DNA of 8,639 nucleotides from Geodermatophilaceae bacterium. Lineage in GTDB: Bacteria > Actinomycetota > Actinomycetes > Mycobacteriales > Geodermatophilaceae. Of the stretch, positions 1 to 5,990 are shown piece by piece. Every line of letters begins with the position of its first letter. Within the stretch, counting starts at the first letter, position 1. The stretch lies in NCBI GenBank assembly GCA_013813215.1, contig JACCSC010000501.1:1-8639 (forward strand). Direction: 5' to 3'. The position numbers and the translations under genes were made by a program. The notes below the pieces were generated by a model that worked only from the letters and a program-made list of their open reading frames with translations, made no database searches and was not told the DNA's origin.

Positions 1-241
1 CATCGCCGAGGTCGCCGCCGAGGTCGCCGCCGAGGCCGGCGTGATCGCGCTGGCCGTCTCGCACCGTGTCGGCACCCTGGCCGTGGGCGACGTGGCGCTG
101 GCCTGCGCGGTCAGCAGCGCGCACCGCCTCGAAGCCTTCACCGCGTGCGCCCGGCTCGTCGAGGAGGTCAAGCACCGGCTGCCGGTCTGGAAGCGGCAGG
201 TCTTCGCCGATGGCACCGACGAATGGGTCGACTGCCCCTAG
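1..241 (+). CDS. moaE: Molybdopterin synthase catalytic subunit MoaE (3' part only)
   Basis: This is the C-terminal 79 residues of MoaE; the start lies left of the window and the first full codon begins at base 2. MoaE binds precursor Z (cPMP) and, with thiocarboxylated MoaD, adds two sulfurs to give molybdopterin in the cytoplasm. The sequence shows the family block SHRVGTLAVGDVAL followed by AHRLEAFTAC. Near the end is EEVKHRLPVWKRQ, whose lysines match the catalytic Lys region of known MoaE proteins, then the usual DEWVD tail and a TAG stop. Its stop lies 15 bases from the stop of the facing moaD gene. The visible N-terminal part is a repetitive Ala/Glu helix (IAEVAAEVAAEAG) encoded by a short tandem repeat. 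Identification is firm, though the N-terminal half cannot be judged. Confidence 0.93.
   Translation, partial: IAEVAAEVAAEAGVIALAVSHRVGTLAVGDVALACAVSSAHRLEAFTACARLVEEVKHRLPVWKRQVFADGTDEWVDCP
5..40 (+). repeat. 12-base tandem repeat inside moaE
   Basis: The unit GCCGAGGTCGCC occurs twice in a row (5-16 and 17-28), followed by a third copy with two changes (29-40). It stays in frame and encodes repeated Ala-Glu-Val-Ala residues in a predicted helix just before the conserved SHRVG block. It may reflect slippage in GC-rich DNA, and no function is implied. Confidence 0.7.
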
Positions 242-256
242 ATCCCCGCAGCCGGG

Positions 257-499
257 TCAGCCGCCGGCGAACGGTGGCAGCACGTCCACGGTGGCCCCCT
301 CGGCCAGCCGGTATGCAGGATCCTGCACGCTGACGCCGTCCACCAGGAAGCTCGCACCGGCGAGGACACGCTCCAGGGCGGCGCCGTAGCGGGCGGCCAA
401 CTCGGTCCGCAGCTCGGCCAGGGTGGCTGCCTCGGCCCGCCCCTCGGCGCTGCCAGCCGCCGCGCGGGCCCCGGCGAAGTACCGCACGTTGACCGCCAA
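257..499 (-). CDS. moaD: Molybdopterin synthase sulfur-carrier subunit MoaD
   Basis: This 80-residue ubiquitin-fold sulfur carrier is activated by adenylation at its C-terminal glycine and carries a thiocarboxylate that MoaE transfers to precursor Z. The N-terminal strand VNVRYFAGARAAAG is typical of actinobacterial MoaD. The central segment FLVDGVSV and the ending DVLPPFAGG with a terminal Gly-Gly fit the family, as does the length. The start chosen is a TTG at 497-499, because it gives the full first beta-strand and begins 6 bases after the moaA stop. A GTG three codons further in is the alternative but would cut into that strand. No strong Shine-Dalgarno is visible, so translation is probably coupled to moaA. 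ThiS-like proteins share the fold, but the moaA and moaE neighbours decide for MoaD. Confidence 0.93.
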   Translation of the reverse strand: MAVNVRYFAGARAAAGSAEGRAEAATLAELRTELAARYGAALERVLAGASFLVDGVSVQDPAYRLAEGATVDVLPPFAGG

Positions 500-505
500 A
501 CCGGG

Positions 506-1519
506 TCAGCCGCCGATGGCGCTCATCGGGCGGGCCGGCTGCAGGAACGACGGGTCGTTGATGCCGTGGCCCGGCAGCTTGCCCCACATCGCCAGCCGCC
601 ACCGCCCGGCCAGCTCCTCGTCGGTGGCGCCGGTGCGTAGCGCAGCGCGCAGGTCGGACTCCTCGCGGGCGAACAGGCAGTTGCGGATCTGGCCGTCGGC
701 GGTCAACCGGGTGCGGTCGCAGCTGCCGCAGAACGCTCGGGTGACCGAGCCGATCACGCCGACCCGAGCCGGCCCGCCGTCGACCAGCCAGGTCTCGGCC
801 GGGCTCGCCCCGCGCGCCACCGGATCCGGGGACAGCGTGTGCCCGGTGCGCAGCTGGGCCAGGATCTCCTCGGCGGTCATCATCACTGCGCGGTCCCACG
901 AATGCTGCGCGTCCAACGGCATCTGCTCGATGATCCGCAGCTCGTAGCCGTGGGCTAGGCAGAAGTCGAGCAGCGGCAGCGCATCGTGGTCGTTGATGCC
1001 GCGCAGCAGGACCGCGTTCACCTTCACCGGCGTCAGGCCGGCCGCAGCCGCCGCGGCCATCCCAGCCAGGACGTCGGGCAGCCGGTCGCGGCGGGTGATC
1101 TGGTGGAACCGCTCGCGGTCGAGGGTGTCGAGGGAGACGTTGACCCGGTCGAGTCCGGCCGTTGCGAGCGCGGGGGCGATCCTGGCCAGCCCGATGCCGT
1201 TGGTGGTCAGGCTGACCTGCGGGCGCGGGCGGAGCGCGGCGGTGGCCTCGACGATACCGACGATGCCGGGTCGGATCAGGGGTTCACCTCCGGTGAACCG
1301 GACCTCGGTCACCCCGAGCTGCTCCACGGCGATCCGCATCAGCCGCACGATCTCGTCGTCACTGAGGACGTCGGGCTTGGCCAGCCAGTCCAGCCCTTCG
1401 GCCGGCATGCAGTACGAGCACCGCAGGTTGCAGCGGTCGGTCAAGGACACCCGCAGGTCGCTCGCCACCCGGCCGAAGGAGTCGACCAGGCGGGGGTCGT
1501 GCGGATCGCGGACCGGCAT
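506..1519 (-). CDS. moaA: GTP 3',8-cyclase MoaA (radical SAM)
   Basis: MoaA carries out the first step of molybdenum cofactor synthesis: radical-SAM conversion of GTP to 3',8-cyclo-7,8-dihydro-GTP, which MoaC turns into cPMP. The 337-residue protein has the SAM-cluster motif with Cys30, Cys34 and Cys37 (CNLRCSYC) and the FTGGEP motif at 75-80. The second iron-sulfur cluster motif is Cys264, Cys267 and Cys281 in CX2CX13C spacing. It ends in Gly-Gly, the conserved tail needed for activity in the family. The reading frame stays open far upstream, but homology begins only at this ATG, which lies 7 bases after a TANNNT box. The upstream extension is antisense to the MFS gene and is not coding. moaD follows 6 bases downstream in the same unit. 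Confidence 0.97.
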   Translation of the reverse strand: MPVRDPHDPRLVDSFGRVASDLRVSLTDRCNLRCSYCMPAEGLDWLAKPDVLSDDEIVRLMRIAVEQLGVTEVRFTGGEPLIRPGIVGIVEATAALRPRPQVSLTTNGIGLARIAPALATAGLDRVNVSLDTLDRERFHQITRRDRLPDVLAGMAAAAAAGLTPVKVNAVLLRGINDHDALPLLDFCLAHGYELRIIEQMPLDAQHSWDRAVMMTAEEILAQLRTGHTLSPDPVARGASPAETWLVDGGPARVGVIGSVTRAFCGSCDRTRLTADGQIRNCLFAREESDLRAALRTGATDEELAGRWRLAMWGKLPGHGINDPSFLQPARPMSAIGG

Positions 1520-1526
1520 CTGTCCA

Positions 1527-1532
1527 ACTGTA
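1527..1532 (-). promoter_or_regulatory. -10 box of moaA, probable leaderless promoter
   Basis: On the - strand TACAGT (read from 1532 to 1527) matches the actinobacterial TANNNT consensus and sits 7 bases before the moaA ATG. Transcription would therefore start at or next to the A of the start codon. No Shine-Dalgarno precedes the ATG. The box lies inside the imperfect palindrome CAACT-GT-AGTTG (1525-1536), which could be an operator or chance. A convincing -35 box was not seen. Confidence 0.5.
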
Positions 1533-1597
1533 GTTGCCGGTTCGGGGCCCTGGTTGTCCCCGCCCGAATACGAGGGAATCCTGTCGGCTCCGGCCGT

Positions 1598-1603
1598 TAG
1601 CCT
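1598..1603 (+). promoter_or_regulatory. -10 box of the MFS-coxDE-xdhC operon, probable leaderless promoter
   Basis: TAGCCT matches TANNNT and is followed by 6 bases and then the GTG of the MFS gene, the spacing expected when transcription begins on the start codon. The TAG inside the box is also an in-frame stop for the MFS gene, so the protein cannot begin further upstream. No usable Shine-Dalgarno lies before the GTG. This box and the moaA box share a 90-base divergent region (1520-1609). Confidence 0.5.
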
Positions 1604-1609
1604 CGGGAC

Positions 1610-2812
1610 GTGTTCGGCCCCTATCGCGTGCTGTTCCGGGTCGACGGCAGCTGGCAGTTCAGCGCCGCCGGTTTCGTCGCCCGGCTTCCCATCTCGATGA
1701 TGGGCATCGGGACGGTGCTGCTCATCTCGCAGAGCACCGGTCGCTATGCGCTCGCCGGGGCTCTGGCCGGCACCGTCGCGATGTCCTCGGCGATCTTCGG
1801 GCCGCTGATCGGCAGGCTCGTCGACCGGTTCGGCCAGGCCCGGATTCTGCGCCCGTTCCTGCTGGCGTACGTCGCCGGTGTCGTCGGCCTGATCCTGGCC
1901 GTAGAGACCGCCGCCCCGGTGTGGACATGGTTCGTGGCCGCGGTGATCGGCGGGCTGTTGCCGAGCTTCGGGTCGCTGGTGCGGGCTCGCTGGGCAGCGG
2001 TGCTCCCGGCCGGTGCGGACCGGCAGACGGCCTTCGCGTTCGAATCGGTCGTCGACGAGGTGGTCTTCGTCGCCGGACCGCCCCTCGTCACGTTTCTGGC
2101 GATCGGTGTGAGCCCCGCGGCGGGATTGCTGGCCGCGGTGGTCTTCGGGGTGGCCGGGGGGCTCATCCTGGCCGTGCAGCGGCGAACGGAACCCGCGATC
2201 ACCGGAGGCGGCTCGGTCCACCCCGGCTTCCGGGCGGTGATGCGGCCGGGGCTGCTCGTCGTCTCGTTGACCATGCTGGGCGCGGGCGCGGTGTTCGGTT
2301 CCGTCGAGGTCATCGTCGTGGCGTACGCCGACGAGCAGGACCACCCGGCGTGGGCCGGCGCCATCCTGGCCGTCTACGCCGGGGGGAGCCTGCTCGCCGG
2401 CCTGGCCTACGGTGCCCGCCGGTGGCGCAGTGAGCTGGGGCCCCGCTTCCTGCTCGCCGCGGTGATCTTCGGCCTCGGCGCCACCTTCCTGCTGGCGGTG
2501 AACTCCTTGCCGCTGCTGGCCGCGGTGATGTTCGTCTCCGGGTTGTCGATCTCCCCGGTGCTGATCGGTGGGACCGCGCTGATCGAGTCGCTGATGCCAC
2601 CGGGCACGCTGACCGAGGGGTTGTCCTGGGTCACTGCCGGACTGATCGTCGGAGTGACCGTGGGCGCGGCCCTGTCCGGCCCGATCATCGACGGGTACGG
2701 CGCACAGCGGGCGCTGCTCCTCCCGGTGGTGGCCGGCCTGGTCACCGCCGCGACCGCCCTGACCGGGAGCAGGTGGCTGGTCGGTCGAGGCTCGGCCATG
2801 CTGGCCAGGTGA
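1610..2812 (+). CDS. MFS permease, first gene of the cox-type maturation operon
   Basis: This 400-residue integral membrane protein has about 12 hydrophobic segments by eye. A motif-A-like loop between TM2 and TM3 (GPLIGRLVDRFGQARIL, about 64-80) supports the major facilitator superfamily, and the length is normal. The GTG start is fixed by an in-frame stop 12 bases upstream. Its stop overlaps the start of the AAA+ ATPase gene by 4 bases (GTGA), so it belongs to the maturation operon. The protein is related throughout to the permease at 5991-7184: both share RLP(I/V)(S/A)M, STG-Y-(A)-AG and G-LxDRxG blocks and a similar central HTA/QTA...F-GP segment. The substrate is not evident. It could carry the hydroxylase's substrate, its product, or something unrelated. 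The family call is firm; the role is inferred only from the operon. Confidence 0.9.
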   Translation: MFGPYRVLFRVDGSWQFSAAGFVARLPISMMGIGTVLLISQSTGRYALAGALAGTVAMSSAIFGPLIGRLVDRFGQARILRPFLLAYVAGVVGLILAVETAAPVWTWFVAAVIGGLLPSFGSLVRARWAAVLPAGADRQTAFAFESVVDEVVFVAGPPLVTFLAIGVSPAAGLLAAVVFGVAGGLILAVQRRTEPAITGGGSVHPGFRAVMRPGLLVVSLTMLGAGAVFGSVEVIVVAYADEQDHPAWAGAILAVYAGGSLLAGLAYGARRWRSELGPRFLLAAVIFGLGATFLLAVNSLPLLAAVMFVSGLSISPVLIGGTALIESLMPPGTLTEGLSWVTAGLIVGVTVGAALSGPIIDGYGAQRALLLPVVAGLVTAATALTGSRWLVGRGSAMLAR

Positions 2813-3723
2813 CCCACGCCTGCCCTGACCCCGAGGACGCCGCTCCCGCCGACCGCTTCGGCAGCCCCGCCGAGCTGGCCGACGCGCTGGGTCGCACCGG
2901 CTACCTCGCCGACGAGGGACTGGCCACGGCGGCGTACCTCGCGATCCGGATGGGTCGCCCGCTCTTCCTGGAGGGCGACGCCGGCGTTGGCAAGACGGCG
3001 CTGGCGCAGGCCCTGGCCGAGGTGACCGGGGCGTTCTTCGTGCGGATGCAGTGCTACGAGGGCCTGGAGGCCAGCCAGGCGCTCTACGACTGGGACTTCC
3101 CCCGGCAGATGCTCCACCTGCGCGCGGCCGAGGCGGCCGGGGTCCACGACGCCGAGGAGCTGGAGCGAGGGCTCTACGACCGGCGCTTCCTGCTCGCCCG
3201 ACCGTTGCTCACCGCGATCGAGCAGGCGCCGTCGGTGCTGCTCATCGACGAGATCGACCGCGCCGACGACGAGTTCGAGGCTTTCCTGCTGGAGGTCCTG
3301 GCCGACAACGCGGTCACGGTGCCCGAGTTGGGACGCATCGTTGCCTCGGTCCCGCCCCTGGTCGTCCTGACCTCGAACCGGACCCGCGAGGTGCACGACG
3401 CGCTGAAGCGCCGCTGCCTCTACCACTGGGTGGAGCATCCGTCGTACGAGCGCGAGGTCGCGATCCTGCGGACCCGGTTGCCGCACGTCACCGCGAAACT
3501 CGCCGAAGACGTCGCCCGCGCGACCGCGAAGCTGCGCTCGCTGGATCTGGTCAAGCCGCCCGGTGTCGCCGAGGCGATGGACTGGGCCACCGCGCTGCAC
3601 GTCCTCGGCGCCCGTGAGCTCGATCCGGACCGCGCCGCGGCGACGCTGGGGACGGTGCTGAAGTACCGCGAGGACGCCGACCGGCTGAAATCGATGACCT
3701 TCACGGCGATGTTCGGGACGTAA
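2809..3723 (+). CDS. coxD: CoxD-like MoxR-family AAA+ ATPase
   Basis: This is a 304-residue AAA+ ATPase of the MoxR group. Walker A is GDAGVGKT at 56-63, Walker B is LLIDEID at 144-150, sensor 1 is TSNR around Asn190, and the likely arginine finger is Arg201/Arg202 (LKRRC). The MQCYEGLEASQALYDWDF stretch after Walker A resembles the CoxD subgroup. In CO dehydrogenase systems CoxD is an ATP-dependent chaperone for maturing the active site and works with the VWA protein encoded next door. I chose the GTG at 2809, which overlaps the MFS stop as GTGA. A GTG at 2773 would add 12 unconserved residues and has a Shine-Dalgarno-like GGGAG only 3 bases away. The stop lies 4 bases before the VWA gene. 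A generic MoxR role is the alternative, but the CoxE and XdhC neighbours favour CoxD. Confidence 0.9.
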   Translation: MTHACPDPEDAAPADRFGSPAELADALGRTGYLADEGLATAAYLAIRMGRPLFLEGDAGVGKTALAQALAEVTGAFFVRMQCYEGLEASQALYDWDFPRQMLHLRAAEAAGVHDAEELERGLYDRRFLLARPLLTAIEQAPSVLLIDEIDRADDEFEAFLLEVLADNAVTVPELGRIVASVPPLVVLTSNRTREVHDALKRRCLYHWVEHPSYEREVAILRTRLPHVTAKLAEDVARATAKLRSLDLVKPPGVAEAMDWATALHVLGARELDPDRAAATLGTVLKYREDADRLKSMTFTAMFGT

Positions 3724-3727
3724 CCGC

Positions 3728-4867
3728 GTGACCACCACCCTCCCCCGCGACGGCGCCGTGTACCGAGACGTCGTGGAGACGATGCTCGGGTTCGCGCGGA
3801 CCCTGCGCGCGGCCGGCGTCGAGGCCGGTCCCGACCGGGTCCAGGCGCTGGTCGCGGCGCTCGGCGAACTCGACGTCCTGGACCAGAGCCAGGTCTACTG
3901 GGCCGGCCGGTACACCTTGTGCTCCGGGCCCGACGACCTCGAGCGGTACGACGCGGCGTTCGCGGCCTTCTTCGGCGGGGAGCGACCCCACCGGGGTGGA
4001 CGGCCGTCGCAGCGCGAGCAGACCGCCCAGATCGCGTCCCTGGACGTCGACCAGTCCGGGGCCGGCCAGGACAGTGAGCCGGGGGCGCCGGAGCAGCACG
4101 CGGTGGCCAGCGGCGAGGAGATCCTGCGTCACCGCGACATCGCCCAGCTCACTCCGGCCGAGCGCGAGCAGCTCAAGCTCCTGTTCGGCCTGCTCACCGT
4201 GCGCTCGCCGACCCGGCCCTCGCGGCGGCATGCCCGATCACACCGGGGTGCCGTCGACGTCCCGCGGACGGTCCGCCGGATGCTGCGCAATGCCGGTGAG
4301 GTGCGTGCGATGGCGCACCGGCGGACCCGGACCAAGCCTCGGCGGGTGGTCCTGCTGGTCGACGTCAGCGGATCGATGAGCCCGTACGCCGACGCCGTAC
4401 TGCGCTTCGCGCACGCTGCGGTACGCCGAGCGCCGGCCAGCACCGAGGTGTTCACGATGGGAACCCGGCTGACCAGGGTGACTCGTGAGCTGCGGCTGCG
4501 CGACCCCGACCGGGCGCTGGCCGCCAGCGGCCAGGCCATCCCGGACTGGAGCGGCGGCACCCGCCTCGGCGAGGTGCTCAAGGCCTTCCTGGACCGGTGG
4601 GGCCAGCGCGGTACCGCCCGCCGGGCGACCGTGGCGGTGTTCTCCGACGGCTGGGAACGCGGGGACTGCAGCCTGCTGGGCGAGCAGATGCAGCGGCTTT
4701 CGCGGCTCGCGCACAGCGTGCTGTGGGTCAACCCGCACAAGGGGCGGCCGGGATACGAGCCGTTGACCGGCGGAATGCAGGCCGCCTTGCCCTACGTTTC
4801 GGCGTTCGTCAGCGGGCACAGCCTGGCTGCGTTCCAGGATCTCGTGGAGAAGGTGGCCGATGCGTGA
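3728..4867 (+). CDS. coxE: CoxE-like VWA-domain protein
   Basis: This 379-residue protein has an N-terminal helical region (about 10-90), a charged low-complexity linker (about 85-135, with GGERPHRGGRPSQRE) and a C-terminal von Willebrand A domain. The metal-ion-dependent adhesion site is intact: Asp212, Ser214 and Ser216 (DVSGSMS), Thr278 (GGTRLGE) and Asp307 (SDGWERGD). The tail with WVNPHKG and GYEPLTGGM is typical of the CoxE group. In CO dehydrogenase maturation CoxE partners the CoxD ATPase, in the recurring MoxR plus VWA pairing. The GTG start follows the ATPase stop by 4 bases, with a weak GGGA at 3715-3718. The stop overlaps the XdhC start by 8 bases, implying coupled translation. 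No signal peptide is visible, so it is probably cytoplasmic. Confidence 0.9.
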   Translation: MTTTLPRDGAVYRDVVETMLGFARTLRAAGVEAGPDRVQALVAALGELDVLDQSQVYWAGRYTLCSGPDDLERYDAAFAAFFGGERPHRGGRPSQREQTAQIASLDVDQSGAGQDSEPGAPEQHAVASGEEILRHRDIAQLTPAEREQLKLLFGLLTVRSPTRPSRRHARSHRGAVDVPRTVRRMLRNAGEVRAMAHRRTRTKPRRVVLLVDVSGSMSPYADAVLRFAHAAVRRAPASTEVFTMGTRLTRVTRELRLRDPDRALAASGQAIPDWSGGTRLGEVLKAFLDRWGQRGTARRATVAVFSDGWERGDCSLLGEQMQRLSRLAHSVLWVNPHKGRPGYEPLTGGMQAALPYVSAFVSGHSLAAFQDLVEKVADA

Positions 4868-5981
4868 GGTGCTTCCCGACCTGCTGCGGTGGTGGCAGGA
4901 GGGCCAGACAGTCGGCGTGGGCACGGTGGTCGCGACCTGGCGCTCGGCGCCCCGCCCGGCGGGGGCCTCGATGCTCGTGGCCGGCGACGGCACCGCCGTG
5001 GGCAGCGTGTCCGGCGGTTGCGTCGAGGGCGCGGTTTACGAGCTGGCGCAGTCGGTGGTCGAGGACGGCACGCCGGTCCTGCAGCGGTACGGCGTCTCCG
5101 ACGACGACGCGTTCTCGGTCGGGCTGACCTGCGGCGGGATCCTCGACGTCTACGTCGAATCGATCTCCGAGCAGTCCTTCCCGGAGCTGGGTGAGGTCGC
5201 GGCGTCGATCCAGGCCGGTGAGCCGGTCGCCGTGGTCACCGTCGTGGCCGGGCCAGCAGACCGGCTCGGCCGCCGGCTCGTGCTCTGGCCCGACCGCACG
5301 GCCGGCTCCCTCGGCCACGCCCGACTCGACGACGCGGTGTGCGACGACGCGCGGGGGCTGCTCGCCGCCGGCCGGACCGCGACCGTCCACTACGGTCACG
5401 ACGGCGAGCGGCGCGGCGACGAGCTGACCCTGTTCGTCTCGTCGTACGCCCCGCCGACCCGGATGCTCGTCTTCGGGGCGATCGACTTCGCCGCAGCGGT
5501 GGCCCGGGTCGGGAAGTTCCTCGGTCACGCAGTGACCGTCTGCGACGCCCGACCGGTGTTCGCCACGGCGAAGCGGTTCCCGGACGCCGACGAGGTGATC
5601 GTCGACTGGCCGCACCGCTACCTGCGGGCCCAGGCCGATGCCGGCCTGGTCGACGAGCGGACCATCATCTGCGTGCTGACCCATGACCCCAAGTTCGACG
5701 TACCGCTGCTGGCGGTCGCGTTGCGCCTTCCGGTGGCCTACGTCGGCGCGATGGGTTCACGCCGCACTCACGACGACCGCCTCGAGCGGCTGCGCGAGGT
5801 CGGCGTGACCGAGGAGGAGCTGGCCCGGTTGGCCTCGCCGATCGGGCTGGATCTGGGTGCGCGGACACCCGAGGAGACCGCGATCTCCATCGCTGCGGAG
5901 ATCGTCGCCCTGCGCTGGGGCGGCGCGGGTCGCCGGCTGGCCGCCGAGGACGGCCCGATCCACCGCACCGCCGCGCGCTGA
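4860..5981 (+). CDS. xdhC: XdhC/CoxF-type molybdenum cofactor maturation factor
   Basis: This 373-residue protein has two domains: an N-terminal XdhC/CoxI domain with SGGCVEGAV at 51-59 and a second conserved Cys at 91 (LTCGGILD), and a C-terminal Rossmann-like XdhC_C domain from about 200. The latter shows GAMGSRRTHDDR from 296 and SPIGLDLGARTPEETAISIAAEI near the end. XdhC proteins bind Moco, protect its sulfurated form and deliver it to xanthine-oxidase-family hydroxylases; CoxF is the relative in CO dehydrogenase clusters. The expected glycine-rich nucleotide loop reads FGAIDFAAAVARV (205-217) rather than GxGxxG. The ATG overlaps the VWA stop by 8 bases and is preceded by GGAGAAGG at 4846-4853, a good Shine-Dalgarno. 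It ends 9 bases from the stop of the facing MFS gene. Which hydroxylase it serves cannot be told here. Confidence 0.92.
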   Translation: MREVLPDLLRWWQEGQTVGVGTVVATWRSAPRPAGASMLVAGDGTAVGSVSGGCVEGAVYELAQSVVEDGTPVLQRYGVSDDDAFSVGLTCGGILDVYVESISEQSFPELGEVAASIQAGEPVAVVTVVAGPADRLGRRLVLWPDRTAGSLGHARLDDAVCDDARGLLAAGRTATVHYGHDGERRGDELTLFVSSYAPPTRMLVFGAIDFAAAVARVGKFLGHAVTVCDARPVFATAKRFPDADEVIVDWPHRYLRAQADAGLVDERTIICVLTHDPKFDVPLLAVALRLPVAYVGAMGSRRTHDDRLERLREVGVTEEELARLASPIGLDLGARTPEETAISIAAEIVALRWGGAGRRLAAEDGPIHRTAAR

Positions 5982-5990
5982 GCGGAACGG

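Noticed and set aside
1281..1299. Perfect 8-base inverted repeat GGTTCACC-TCC-GGTGAACC, possible operator or hairpin.
   Set aside because: It encodes the conserved FTGGEP motif of MoaA on the - strand; the codons for Phe-Thr-Gly-Gly-Glu-Pro produce the palindrome, so it needs no other explanation.
1520..1609. Moco riboswitch upstream of moaA.
   Set aside because: The interval is 90 bases shared by two divergent genes, and moaA appears leaderless, so there is no room for the riboswitch fold.
1520..2344. Long - strand extension of the moaA frame, antisense to the MFS gene.
   Set aside because: Low-complexity Arg/Asp/Pro-rich translation with no family resemblance; the opposite strand has a clear MFS protein, and MoaA homology starts at 1519.
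2773..2808. Upstream GTG start for the CoxD-like ATPase.
   Set aside because: It adds 12 residues inside the MFS coding end with no family support, and its Shine-Dalgarno-like GGGAG is only 3 bases away. The GTGA overlap at 2809 fits operon coupling better.
2407..3738. A 443-residue - strand open frame opposite the ATPase gene, and similar long antisense frames at 4238-4993, 4809-5684 and 5665-7272.
   Set aside because: High-GC DNA leaves antisense frames open by codon bias. Their translations are compositionally odd, without recognisable domains, while the opposite strand encodes proteins with intact motifs.
5982..5990. Possible bidirectional terminator between the XdhC gene and the second MFS gene.
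   Set aside because: The gap is only 9 bases, and no stable hairpin followed by a T-run was found on either strand.
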